From Sympetrum striolatum (lineage: Eukaryota > Arthropoda > Insecta > Odonata > Libellulidae): a DNA stretch of 64,000 bases. A model generated the notes under the pieces. The model was not told the DNA's origin, ran no database searches, and worked only from the letters and a program-made list of their open reading frames with translations. The stretch is from NCBI GenBank assembly GCA_947579665.1, contig OX388350.1:34319393-34383392 (forward strand), read 5' to 3'. The position numbers were made by a program, and so were the translations under genes. Shown here piece by piece: positions 46,190 to 57,170 of the stretch (positions are counted from its first letter, which is position 1; each line of letters opens with the position of its first letter).

Positions 46190-46257
46190 TAGAGTATTCT
46201 TCTACTCCTGAAGATTATAGTATAGCTATGGAAATGTGCATTGGGTTATTCTTGGTC
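46190..46257 (+). ncRNA. hammerhead-ribozyme-like unit 1
   Basis: CTGAAGAT starts at 46208, then hairpin TATAG/CTATG, GAAATGTGCATT. ACTC before the core can pair with GGGT after ATT, and AGAGTA further out with TATTCT. So stems I and II, the CUGAAGA and GAAA boxes and an AUU triplet are all present. The only departure from a textbook hammerhead is one extra U between CUGAAGA and stem II (shared by the other motifs in this window) and a very short stem III. Confidence 0.55.
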
Positions 46258-46439
46258 AATGAAATAACGCTGTAAGGAAAGTAAGTTGGAAAAGGGCTGT
46301 TAATGAATTGAGTTTTTAAAAGATTCTCCTACAGCCTATGTAAATCTGTCATCACTTGTTCATTCTTTTTTGTACACCTCTATCAATTTTTCTTCTTGTC
46401 TTTTATAACTCTTTTTAGCCTACTTTCATCGTCAAATTT
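46258..46439. other. linker between hammerhead-like unit 1 and the nested LINE-like end
   Basis: No recognised content; T-rich near 46360-46400. Confidence 0.3.
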
Positions 46440-46745
46440 AGCTATCTATCTGTAGGCTTCGCACTCCCCTTCTAGTGAGTGTTTTCCTGTAGTGGAAAAT
46501 TTTCCTTAGCTTTTAGCTTAGGTTTTTTTAAACCACCTAGTAGTTTTCTTTATTGTACACTCCTGGCCAAAATTAACGCATCACCGGTCGTTAGGATCGC
46601 TAGGGAGGTGCTGCGTTAATTTTGGACAGGACTGCACTTTTGAAAGCTATCTATTTCCATCCATTTCATATACGACGAAGGGTTGGATGTAAGGAGAGAC
46701 TTCCTAGTCTCAATCTCGCCCTAATAAAGTCCATTTATTATTATT
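46440..46745 (+). repeat. LINE-like 3' end A+B, interrupted by a Tc1-type MITE
   Basis: Module A (46441-46540: CTATCTGTAGGCTTCGC, GTGAGTGTTTTCCTGTAGTG, CTTTTAGCTTAGG) and module B (46682-46745: GGAGAGACTTCCTAGTCTCA, ATCTCGCCCTAATAAAGTCC, then (ATT)n) are in the same order as at 29505. The MITE at 46558-46634 lies between them. Removing it leaves a copy somewhat shorter than the one at 29505. Confidence 0.7.
46558..46634. mobile_element. 77-bp Tc1-type MITE, copy 2 (end bases swapped)
   Basis: Same arms and the same loop orientation as copies 1 and 3, but the left end is CACTCC and the right end CAGTCC (as read inward), the reverse of the other two. Target TA is kept at 46556-46557; the right-hand TA has become CA (46635-46636). 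It lies inside the A+B element, so it is younger than that element. Confidence 0.85.
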
Positions 46746-46761
46746 ATAGCCCTATTTATTG

Positions 46762-46822
46762 AAGAATACTTCTACTCCTGAAGATGATAGCATAGTATCG
46801 ACATTTGCATTGAGTGATTCAA
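46762..46822 (+). ncRNA. hammerhead-ribozyme-like unit 2
   Basis: CTGAAGAT at 46778, hairpin GATA/TATC with apex GCATAG, then GACATTTGCATT (GAAA changed to GACA). ACTC before the core pairs perfectly with GAGT after ATT, and GAAT (46763) with ATTC further out. The core change would be expected to abolish or cripple cleavage. Confidence 0.5.
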
Positions 46823-46863
46823 AGAATCTCCAATTGTCGTCTTACAAGTCCTCTTGTTAGTCT

Positions 46864-46928
46864 AAGAATACTTCTTCTACACCTGGAGATAATAGCGTAG
46901 TTATCGAAATGTGCATTGGGTAATTCTT
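46864..46928 (+). ncRNA. hammerhead-ribozyme-like unit 3
   Basis: CTGGAGAT at 46883, hairpin AATAGC/GTTATC, then GAAATGTGCATT. It starts 105 bp after unit 2, giving a tandem arrangement. TACAC before the core pairs with GGGTA with one mismatch, and AAGAAT outside it with ATTCTT. CUGGAGA still fits CUGANGA only if position 6 tolerates G, so this copy may be weakened. Confidence 0.5.
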
Positions 46929-48229
46929 AAATTGTCATTAATCCGCGCCTTTCTGTTGTTTCCAAAAACCGGTAACAACAGAAGCGCTGGAGCGCTGACA
47001 ATGAAAGCTAGTGGATATTTTTTTAACCACTAATTATATTACTACTACTTAGTGTCGCTAAAATTTTTATCGAGAGGTATTCCACGTAAACCAGAATGTA
47101 GAAGGAGAATATGAAGGATAAAATCGGTAAAAATATAACTGTTATGTTTAACGAATTCAGAATGGAATTGGATGGAATAGAAGATGAAAAGAAGAACATA
47201 ATTTAGCTAAAAAATTTAGAATACAGTATTCAGAAGTACGTTCCCATAGAGTGTTGTAAATATTATGCGACATCTCCACCGAAAAAAATTGTCGACTAGA
47301 TATACGACAATAACTATACTTGAGCTGTATTGATAACGACTTAACTATTATACAGATTTAGTTTACGAATGTGGATTCGTATGACGAATATTTTGGTTTG
47401 TGGGTACGCACATACTGAATAATAGTAATAAATGGCAAGATATATACATTGGAATATTTTACTCTTTCTCATGTGTAAAATTGACGAAATTGGTTCTTGT
47501 TTCAGAAGATAGGTACCAGATACATTTGAAAAAAAGCAAAACACCATTAAATCCAATCAAACGAATACTAGCCAAAAAGAAAGGAAAAACGTTTGAGTGG
47601 ATTTAATGCCCGAAAAATATAAGAACTCGATGGAATGGGCTCAACATGACCTAATTATTCCTTGTAAATAGACAATCAAGCAGCAGAGTATGCACGAACG
47701 AAATTTTAGCGAAAATAAAACACGATTGTTAAACACAAGAGTCCAGAACTGAAAATGATTGCACTGTAGAGAAAAAAAATCACAATTGAAATAATTTCCG
47801 AACAATGAAATCTTGGAATTGATGAAATTTTCACTCTGAGAGAAGAAATTCAAACAATGCGTCAAATTATTGTTACTATTAACTAAACTGTAGGTTCGTA
47901 CAGCAGGGTAAATATCTTATCATAAGCTTAGATCTATCAAATGGAAGACGAAAATCAACAGAAATATACGGTTCTAATTACATTTATCCTGATAAAGAGC
48001 AGATTGACGATGACGGAAAAGCTCGTTGGTTTTAATTAAAAGTCATTCATGGGTCGACAAAGCAATTTTGCTGATATTGAATACGTGCTTTCGGAAGTAA
48101 CGGCTTTTATGTCAGTGGCAGAAGGTGTTTTATACAAGACCTTAACGCCCCTCATACGTGTATCAGAGTTATATTAATCTATAAATGTAAGTATTTTCAT
48201 TTATTCAATATAAAATGAACATTAAAAAT
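46929..48229. other. unannotated stretch, nothing recognised
   Basis: AT-rich. Frames at 47341-47556, 47400-47606 and 47641-47865 have no domain. Confidence 0.4.
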
Positions 48230-48425
48230 TATTTGGATTTCCTTTTATTTTCTACAATAACAAGCATGTAGCAAGCGCCGGCAAAGAAACGTAAAATCGG
48301 TCATTATCTTTAGAGCTTTTTCTTTAAATATTTCTAAAATTAAAAGCACCTTTAATACTCTATCCTGATTTTCAATGTCTAAATGAGGCCGAATCATCTA
48401 AAGCTAGTTATTCGAAGGGTTTATT
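48230..48425. repeat. dispersed duplication, left copy
   Basis: Shares TTTCTAAAATT, TTTAATACTCTATCCTGATT and TAAATG..GCCG/AACCG in order with 49620-49830, about 1.4 kb away in the same orientation. The family is unknown. Confidence 0.5.
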
Positions 48426-49048
48426 TATTAATTAATAAGAAAATTATTTCATTAGCGAGGCAGTTATCGAATTACGGTTAACCTGCTTCTAAATTCCAAT
48501 TCAACTATCCAACTTGGACGAATATCTTTGGTCACCGCTATAATTATAGGAGGACTTCATCGAAATTTCCCGACATTTCCTGAATACAGTTGTCTTCGAC
48601 AGAGGGCAAAGCGGAACAGATTGAAATGGGTATTTGGAACGTATTTTGGTACGGAGTAGCAACTAAAGACGCCTTTCCAATATCGTGATTGTATTGAATG
48701 GAAGAAGGAAAAGTCCGCAAACCAGCAGGATCGACAAGTTTGAAGGAAATCGTTATCAGGATCCAATCCGTGATTTGCTTGGAGAATCTAGAGCATCGTT
48801 TGTACTGGAGTCACCAAAAATGAGGACCAATCCGACCAAATGATGTCCTTTGATGTCATTCTCAGGTGGATTTGCTGCACTGATAACTGGACGAGGAAAA
48901 CGAAAAAAATCTGAGGAACCGTCAGCCATGGTTTCTATTTCCTTCATTTAAACAATTATCGTGAATGTTGGAGATATAAACGTATGATATAAACTTCCTA
49001 ATTAAGCAGTATTCGAGATATGAGAGGATGAGGGAATAATTTTCAATT
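48426..49048. other. unannotated stretch with two abutting minus-strand frames
   Basis: Minus frames 48557-48766 and 48756-48947 abut and could be two pieces of one broken coding sequence (the second has FRFPRPVISAANPPENDIKG). No family was recognised, and they lack sequence around them that would support an exon. Confidence 0.3.
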
Positions 49049-49131
49049 GTAATGAAGAAATAACACTTGTAAATTTTCCACACTTTTAGTGGAAAAGTGT
49101 AGAAAATTTACAAGTGTTATTTCTTCATTAC
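49049..49131. repeat. 83-bp hairpin, 39-nt arms
   Basis: Arms 49049-49087 and 49093-49131 are reverse complements with a single mismatch, separated by 5 nt (AGTGG). The arms include ACACTTGTAAATTTTCCACA. Such a perfect palindrome must be recent. TTTCCACAAGG just after it resembles the palindrome at the end of the window and Penelope-associated strings at 22400. Confidence 0.85.
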
Positions 49132-49619
49132 TTCAATGACTTTCCACAAGGTAACGCCTGAAAATCTAGGTTTCATTTCATAATTTTCAATAATGGCGTG
49201 GATAGAGTAATACTGGGGGTGAAAAAAATTCTCTAGTAAAACATTCTTTCCATCACACGATAATGTAAGCACCAAGCACAAGTTCACATGGCCATCGGAG
49301 TGAGAAATGACAGTAAAAGCTTTCTCTATGCAAAGATTATATTTTTCCAACTAAATCTATTTCAGAGATTAATACGCCCGAATCAGTCATATTTATTAAT
49401 CCAGAAGGTCTTGCAAATTGTTTTGACACAGTTTGGGGTTTTACATTCAACTGAGAGCTGATATCTCGATTTGACATTTAATCAAGTCCACTTAAAAACT
49501 TCAAAACAAACTATTTTAAAAACCCAATCAGAAATACTAAATTGAATTCTGAATTAATCAGTTTCGAATCTATAAATATAACTATCTTATATCACTTAAA
49601 ATATATATAAATATATAAA
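49132..49619. other. unannotated stretch, nothing recognised
   Basis: The minus frame 49117-49350 overlaps the hairpin and has no domain. Confidence 0.4.
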
Positions 49620-49830
49620 TATTTTGGTATTCCTTTTCCCAGAAATTTTCCTCAAGGAATATATATAATATTTCTACAATATTAAGCAAATGTGTGCAAA
49701 GAAACATAGCATCACTCATTATTTTTTCAGCTTTTATTGACATTTCTAAAATTGATTGCCCATTTAATACTCTATCCTGATTTTAGTGCCTAAATGGAAC
49801 CGTCTCATTTACTGCTAACTTTAGGGAATC
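49620..49830. repeat. dispersed duplication, right copy
   Basis: Partner of 48230-48425 (see there). Confidence 0.5.
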
Positions 49831-51180
49831 CATTTCAGCTAATTGTTCCACTCTGTGTCTCCGTAGGAGTTGCCAAGGAAAAATATCCGGCAAAATTGAC
49901 CTGACCTGACCAATGATAAGATTATGGTTACCGTGCCCGCATCGATTCCATTAAGTGGAAAATCGAGTGAGATGGTCAACGAACAGGAGAAGTCTCTCCT
50001 CTAAAACAGAGGAAGACTAAATTTAAACTTCTGTGAAATTACTAGCATATTTAAGTTTCTTAATGGCAAATCGAAAGCTATCTGAATGTGCGATATATTT
50101 TAATGACCGCATTTTCATATGGAAATTTATTATTGCAATATCAAATCCAAAAATTGTAATGTTTCGATGACCTTTCTTCCATTTGGTGCAGGAAATTCAA
50201 TTATTCATTTAAGTATCGATTTTCATCATTTTGGAAAAAAATGTATCTCTGTTCTCGGACTTCAATTGACGCAATTGAATTTGGAGAAAATTTTAATATG
50301 TAAATATAGCATTTTAAAGAGCAGTTTGAATTTAAAAAGCTCGATTCTCACATACACATTCACAGTGCGTATGTCGCGGTGATTGGCCCTTTCCAATGTG
50401 ACAAAACGGGTGAAAATTGAGTACATTCCAATCAATATTCATTTTACGAGCGCAAAATCAACTTCAATATAAATTAAAAGGAATTTTTAATAAATTGCGC
50501 TTTATGAACGCTTTATTTTGCAATGCATCTCCATGACAGACGTATACGCAATATTTAATGAACCATTCTCGAATAAAACTAACTGACTTCTTCTTCTCGC
50601 ATTTCAACATACTTAAACGAGCAAACACGTTGTTAGGATAAAGAAAATCCTTCAATGAAATTGACACTTCCCGGTCCCATGAGTCCAAATGGAATCACGT
50701 CGCTTTTTAATTCTAACATCCATTCATGTAGCCCGCTGACTCAATTTTGGTTCATAGGCTGTAGTCTCGAACATAATTCCAGGAGCAGGTTTCATGACTC
50801 ACTGTTCAGGAAAATATATAATATTCAGATGTAGATGAAGATTGCTGTACTCATACTCGCGAGTTATCGTCAGGGTGTATCGGTGGTGGTATTTACGTTA
50901 TTGAAAAACTGACTGTAAGTGGAATATTTTCACGAATAAAACTTAAAAACTCTTTCAATAACGTTCTACATTGTATGTTTAAGGTTTTAAGCAGTCGCCC
51001 CGAAAGATGTTTTCTAATTGTTTTCCGCTAAATGTAACTTCATTCCATTTGGAATTACGTCAGAAATTTTGAATCTAATTATGTTAAAATAAATTGAAGA
51101 TATTCTGTAGATATATATCATCTTCAAAGATCTTTCAGCGGAAAACAATAATTATTTTGCAAATTGTTCAAAATTCTGAC
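49831..51180. other. mostly unannotated; one decayed hammerhead-like motif on the minus strand
   Basis: At 50873-50847 (minus): CTGACGAT, AACTCGCGAGTAT with an ACTC/GAGT stem, then GAGTAC in place of GAAAC. The frames 50119-50382 and 50464-50688 show no domain. Confidence 0.4.
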
Positions 51181-51640
51181 CAGAAAGGGTTAAAAGGCGC
51201 CATAAATGGTATATTTCCGAGGGAAAAATTTCAAGAATACGCAGTTAACCCTTCTTAATTTTTTCTATGAAGAAAAACTAATTTTGAATTTAGTTGGTAT
51301 TTCCGTTATTCGATAAGCAATACAATCTCATTAAGAGACTCCTTTAATAGAGGATTGACATAATGTTAAAATAAAGGAATAAAATCCATAAATATTAATA
51401 TTTAATTAACACGAACAATATATAATAATCACTGCAAATGGTGTCCAATATATTGCACGCTGGGTCTGAAAGGGTTAAGATAAAGAGGAAATAGAAAAAG
51501 TAATGCGGAAGCTTGGTCTATTTATGCAATCGATCCTTCAGGAATAAACTTGGTATATCTCACATTAACGAATATCTTAGCTAATTCTGCTATGCTTCAA
51601 TACTAAATTCATCTTTATTCACATTTTTCGTTAAAAACGT
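51181..51640. other. three TTAA sites abutting CCCTT-type ends
   Basis: AAGGGTTAA at 51185-51193, TTAACCCTTC at 51245-51254 and AAAGGGTTAA at 51469-51478 resemble piggyBac-like element ends at TTAA. The interior sequences do not pair beyond the first few bases, so no element can be defined. Confidence 0.3.
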
Positions 51641-52260
51641 TTCTTTGTTGATCCATCTTATGCACACCCTCGATCCCCTTCATTCATTTCACATTACCAC
51701 TTTCAGACAGAAAAGAGAGAATTCTAATTACGCACAATCCCCACCTTTCCGCACGTATTATCAAGAGCGAAATTCACCTCGACTCGAAAGAAACGCCCTC
51801 TCGAGCGAAGAAAAGAATAAGAGATAAAACGGAATTCATAAATATGGAAAGAAAGGAAAGAGTACTTCTCGAAGGGGAGATATGTCAACGGGATATAAAA
51901 ACTGCATCTCAAGACGTTTTGGTGCAGGCTTTTAGGCTAAAAGGTTTAAATTTCGATGCACCGCCTCCCTCTTACCTGACGCCACTCTCGGCAAAAAAAC
52001 GCTTTTCCCAGCGAAATTCTGCTTCGTAATTATGTTTCCGCGCAAGGCTTTCCCAGCGAAAAACAAAGAAGGCCCGGTCTCCACTGGAGGGATTCGCGGA
52101 GGAAAAAGAAAAGTCGCCAACGATCCGAAATGCGTCTACTTCTTTTTCGTGAGGAGCGTCTCGTTAGCCCGAGAGTCTTCCACCGAAATCCCTCAGGATA
52201 CGCGCTTCTTGTACACTGCGCTTTATATTGGTTTAAATAAGAGAAAAATTTCAAGGGATA
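51641..52260. other. GC-richer island
   Basis: GC-richer block, most marked at 51960-52210. Mutually overlapping frames on both strands; no domain. Confidence 0.4.
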
Positions 52261-52324
52261 GGGGTTTATTTTAAATCAAACCTGCAATTTTGAATGATAT
52301 TCACCCCGCATAAAATCTCATTAA

Positions 52325-52934
52325 CCCTCCGTCAGTCGCGCTGTTGTATTCTGTACAACACAGACGATTTTTCGGGTGCCGTTTCTACCTGGATGGTTCC
52401 TTGAACCTCATGCCCGGGTCTATTCCTTTATCGCACTTACCATTAACTTTTAAAGTCGTCACAGCTTCATTTTACTTTCTCCCTATACGTATTATGGAGA
52501 AAGTATTGTATGAGTCTTAAACCGACTGCAAAAGCGAGTAAATCTGTGAAGTAACTACTGTTGTAACACATACAACGCGCGACCGTTTGGGCAAGTTTTT
52601 CGTTGGTGAACTCTATTTTTGCATATTATAACGTTTATATGGAGTTTTTCACTTATTTCGTCTTAAACTTTATTAGACGCATTTCAATTTCGGAACTTAT
52701 AGACATCTAGCTTTTTAGGTTCTCTCTGAACGCATGTAAATAAATAAAGGTTAAAAATAATATTTTTTACTAAAAGGTGTTTACTTCTTAAATTAAATTA
52801 TAACCCTAAAGTTTAGCACTCAGAAATAACAATTAGTTCAATTAATTTTACAATTCTGGCCGAAAAACGATCTGTTGTATGGAATACAACGCGCGACTGC
52901 TCGTGTTATGAAAATAGGCGCGACTGATGAAAGG
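52325..52934. mobile_element. 610-bp piggyBac-like non-autonomous element
   Basis: TTAA is duplicated at 52321-52324 and 52935-52938. Terminal inverted repeats: left CCCTCCGTCAGTCGCGC, right (inverted) CCTTTCATCAGTCGCGC. Subterminal inverted strings TTGTATTC, TACAACA and CGATTTTTCGG are shared by the two ends; the right arm has an extra ~30 bp. An internal ACAACGCGCGACCG (52573) echoes the ends. There is no transposase frame; the interior is AT-rich. The TTAA target and CCYT ends identify the piggyBac superfamily. Confidence 0.85.
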
Positions 52935-52938
52935 TTAA

Positions 52939-53935
52939 AATAGAAAGGGGTTAGAGATAAGTAGAGAGTAAGTAAAAATATCTCCTTGAAATAAATACGT
53001 TCTTTTATAATTATTGATATTATTGGCTCTTGAGGAATAAAAGATTACTGTACATTAAACTATATTGTATTTTGTTCTATGCATCTTGAAAAGATAAACG
53101 ATAAGATCTTAATTGTTATAAAACAATTATAGCAAAAATGCATGATGTGTTCATAGAATAGCATTGCCACCTTAGGAAGCAACGCAATTTCATAGAAACG
53201 TTAATTATATGAATATCTAACATGCTATCTGTTTTCTTACAATACTAAACGAACAAAGTCAATTTTTAGCATAGACAAGTCGTGTTAGCAATTCTTAGTT
53301 TTCGGAATTGAAATAAGCTTTCGATGTGAATATAAACTGTAATGAAGAAACTCGAGACACACTGCTTATTCGCAATGCGTTATTTTTAGAAAAATGAATA
53401 AGATTTTAGTGATTCCTTTTAGATTCTGTACGTCGTACATAAACTGAAGACGGATACCGAAAAACCATGCCGACAATGTTTAATCCTTAAAATAAAAATA
53501 AATGACATAGTTTCATATGTATAAAAATAGGACGCGATAATCTACGACGTCAGTGTAAATATTAAGTTTAGTTAAATTAGTGTCTCATGTTACTATTTTC
53601 ATTAAAATCACATCTAAGGCAACACCACATGTTTTAAACGCATCCAATTGAAATACTGCGATCTATTAACTCTCATCATACCTTTAAATCACTTAGCCTT
53701 CCTATCAAGAATTTATTTTACACTTTCCACGAATGAATAAGTTATTTACACATGTGCACATACTGGCAGGCATTTCCTTAATTTTTGCATAAGTAGTAGT
53801 ATACACTATCGATTATATAATTTATTTAGTTATACAGTTAACTAAAAATCAATGAGTAAGTAGAAATATGGTGGAAACAGGTGGAAATACCTAACATGCG
53901 CCAGATATTAGTAGAATATTGATACAGATAAACTT
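52939..53935. other. AT-rich stretch, nothing recognised
   Basis: A string CTGAAGACGGATACCGAAAA at 53443 looks hammerhead-like but has only a 3-bp stem and is probably chance. Confidence 0.4.
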
Positions 53936-54760
53936 AAAAGCTACGCTGGGGAGAAACAATCAAACTACTTCACGGAAGAAATCACTTCTGAAAAGTTCCG
54001 AAAACACCCATTGGTGGCGTAAAGCGAGAGTCCCACAAGATATTGTTCTGGGACCTGCATTGTTTCTTTCCACAGGACCCGCCCAGCTCCCCCGCATCTC
54101 CAGAAAGTGTGGCGAAACGTTTCGTAAATCCCAAATTCTGCTCAATGCTTTGCTTCGCACCATTTGTTTCCTTTCGGAGGCTCGACCCCAACTTGGGAGT
54201 TGAAATTCCTCTCCGTAACTTCGGCATTCCGTCGCCCATTGTTCTTCCTCCCTCATTCCCGATGCTGGAGGAGCCGAAAAAAGCCACCGAGACCCCTTTT
54301 CTTCCCTACTCATCATTATTACGCCGGGTACGCCCTCCGGCGCTGGCGATGGCCTGCCCCGCTGGAGGATGATAGCCGTGACCAGGTTTGTATCGTTCGC
54401 TCCCGTTTCCTCAAGGACGAAGGGAGGAAATGGGAAAGTGCGGAGGGAAAACAAGTGAAGTTAGCCGAGCGTGGACGGCTCTCCCCGAGTCGGTGCGGTT
54501 AAGTCACACTCTGTGGCCCTTGTAGGTAGGAAATAGCGAGAAATAGGGCATGTGGCGCCGAGGTGGGTCTTCCTTCATAGGGAAACGCTCTAGATCGGCG
54601 ATTAGCAAAGCGCGGGCCCCAGGCTCAGATGGATATTTCGATTCCTCGGCTGGTAAACTCGGATCTTACGGAAAACTTACGATCGCGTTGGATTAAGTCT
54701 TTTTACTTGTGGATCGCAACTTCTAGACGAAAGAGAGCTTCTCAACCGATGTGTGAGGAA
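53936..54760. other. GC-richer island with long overlapping open frames
   Basis: The strongest island in the window. A 164-codon minus frame (53960-54454) and 94-112-codon frames in other phases overlap it. The 164-codon protein is rich in G, E, R, P and S with no recognised domain, and several phases are open at once, which points to composition rather than selection. A CpG-island promoter or first exon remains possible. Confidence 0.4.
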
Positions 54761-56560
54761 TCTTTCGAAGCGGATTATTCTATCCAAGACAGGTAAATTA
54801 TTAATAACAGGATCCACCTGAATTGATACTTTATTTCTCTTTCATCAAATCATTATTAGAATTAATACTCATTCTATGTGTATTACGTGCGATAAACTTT
54901 GCTACAGTTTTCAATAGTGTCACTGAATTATTTCACTCCTGACCTGAGACCTGAAAAAGTTAACCTAAAAACAATTTGAGAATGAAAAAACGTAAGATTT
55001 TCAGCACCAAGAAGTTACTTCGAAAGACGTAAGTGTATGCTTGAGGTTAAAAGGTGGAGAAGTTGATTTTATTGAAGTTGAAGTTATTGATTGTAAACAA
55101 GGGTATATTCCGTTAAATAAATACATAAATATCTTAAAGTAATGATTTGAGAAACAAGTTGACTTTACTGGAGAAACGTTTCAGCTTGCGATATCTCTAC
55201 TGCTAGTTATTGAAGTATTCTAATTATGTATGCTATTTGCCCGAACAATATTTCTTTCAAAAATTTAAGATTTGAACAGCTGATCGCTCGAAAAATCTTG
55301 CCACATACGAACATATCTGTCATGGATTTTTGAGAGGCAAGATTAAAACGCTCTATTTAATTTACAGAGAAATCTGTATCATTAAAGATGAGGCGGCATA
55401 CGCAGGTAAATAAAAAAAACTAGAAATTGCAATAAAAATAGGCATAAAAGGACTCATAGCTTAGATTAACTGGAATAAGTCATATTTTGGTTTCATTTAA
55501 AAATTCGCAGAACATCTTATATCTTCCATGCATTGTATGGTGGTTATTTCTTAAATTATTTACACCATTATCCTTTTTCATGGGCAACTTTTAATCCTTT
55601 TACCTAAGATATTCCATTTTCGGCTAGGCTTAAACTTGACCAAGAAACGTGTCTGAAGAACTCGGAGATATTAAACTTAGTCAACGCTGACTAGATATCC
55701 TACAATGTAAAATAAAATCACGGGTGTCACTTAAGATATACTAACCTTATCATCGTATCATATTATGTAGTGCTCTACTATAGTGCTCCTATAGATAGTG
55801 CATTTATGATGCTCGATCTTTCATACATAAGATTTAGTTTTTGTATCAAAATAACACCACTCATACTTACGTTTCAGTATGGCATATAAGTCTAAGTAAC
55901 AAAATCAAAAGATCTGGAGCACAATCCAGGGATAGCTAAAACAGGTAGATAGAACCATAGAGTAAGATCCTTACTCTATGACAGAACTCTCTTGTTACCA
56001 AAATTTCAACTCAAAGTTTCCAGTACACTTCCCATCACTTACATCATCCCATCTTACACCAGCTACCGTAAAATTTGCAAAATTATGAAATTCGTGAAAT
56101 ACGGAAAATGATCAAAGTGAACGGTATATTCTGAGTGCAAAGCCAACCAGCTGAATTTCCACTTTCTAGTTATATCAGCGAGGAGAAATTCTTTTGGAAC
56201 TCTTGTGCAGTATCCCGTTATATTTCACTCGGTGAAAGTTCTCCTTGCTTGGATGATCTTCGTAATTACCGAAAACTTGACTTCGAAGAATCACACAATC
56301 GAAATAACTCCTTTCAATTCAAAGCGAGACCTCATCAACACTGACTGAGGTATGTTTGTAACGGATGCAAAACGAGTGAAGGTAAATTCCTTATCGCTTG
56401 AGCGAAAGTTAAGTTTAAAAAATGTTAATGATGACTGATGAACGCGTGTTCAGAGAGCGCGAGGTGACTTATAAAGAATTCACACGACTAATTTTCCGCT
56501 GAAAATCGCTGCTAATTCTTGTGATAAACCCACACACTTGGCAACTTCTTCAATGAATAT
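54761..56560. other. AT-rich stretch, nothing recognised
   Basis: The plus frame 56135-56344 has no domain. No repeat match was seen. Confidence 0.4.
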
Positions 56561-56880
56561 GATTACAGCTATACAAATGGGTGATCTCATTGATATCTTC
56601 CCTCTGCTGCAAATTATGGCGATGTACACTGTTGTATTTCATGGTTAGTTTGTACATCTTAACATGCAATATTATATTGTGTTGTAGTCATTTTAGAAAT
56701 GCCCATCGTAAATTTGACAATGTGGATAATCTATCATGTATTGTAACTTATTTTAGTTAAATTTCTTACTGGCATACAATATTTTATGGATTTTTGTGAT
56801 CCTAGTTATAAATTAGCAACCTGCAAGCCACCAATTAATGTGTGGTAGGGGGCCTTTAGTTAAATTTAAACCTTTCATAA
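56561..56880 (+). repeat. probable retroelement tail with CCACC/GTGGTAGGGGG motif
   Basis: Ends with CTGCAAGCCACC, AATTAATG, TGTGGTAGGGGGCC (56821-56853), related to 3862-3904. The preceding ~250 bp is AT-rich with many TTTAGTTAAATT strings. Element class not fixed. Confidence 0.35.
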
Positions 56881-57170
56881 TAATGATCTTATCTATAAAA
56901 TGATGTACTGCCTATGGTTGGTTTTTAAAAAGATTTACCTACTGTCTTTGGGTAAATTCAAGGCAATCTTAAAATTAATACGTAATTAGCATTGCCTCTA
57001 TAATTGCTACATCAGATGGCTAAATTGCAGCGCAAAATTTTAATATATGAAATTAATTTAAAGTGAAAAATTAATTTACCCGTTTCATCTGAGCAAAAAA
57101 TACTTTCATTTAACGAAGCAGTACTTCATTTTAACGACTAATTTCCTTACAATGATGTTTTAACCTCAAT
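56881..57170. other. AT-rich stretch, nothing recognised
   Basis: No feature seen. Confidence 0.4.

Noticed and set aside
48557..48947. Two abutting minus frames as one broken gene
   Set aside because: Joining them needs a frameshift and no homologous protein is recognised; support is too thin to annotate a gene.
53443..53470. Hammerhead-like string CTGAAGA...GAAAA
   Set aside because: Only a 3-bp stem and no stem I or III; it also lacks the inserted T shared by the other copies. Chance is likely.
53960..54454. 164-codon minus-strand open frame
   Set aside because: Lies in the strongest GC-rich island with several other phases also open; the protein is low-complexity with no recognised domain, start context or splice signals.
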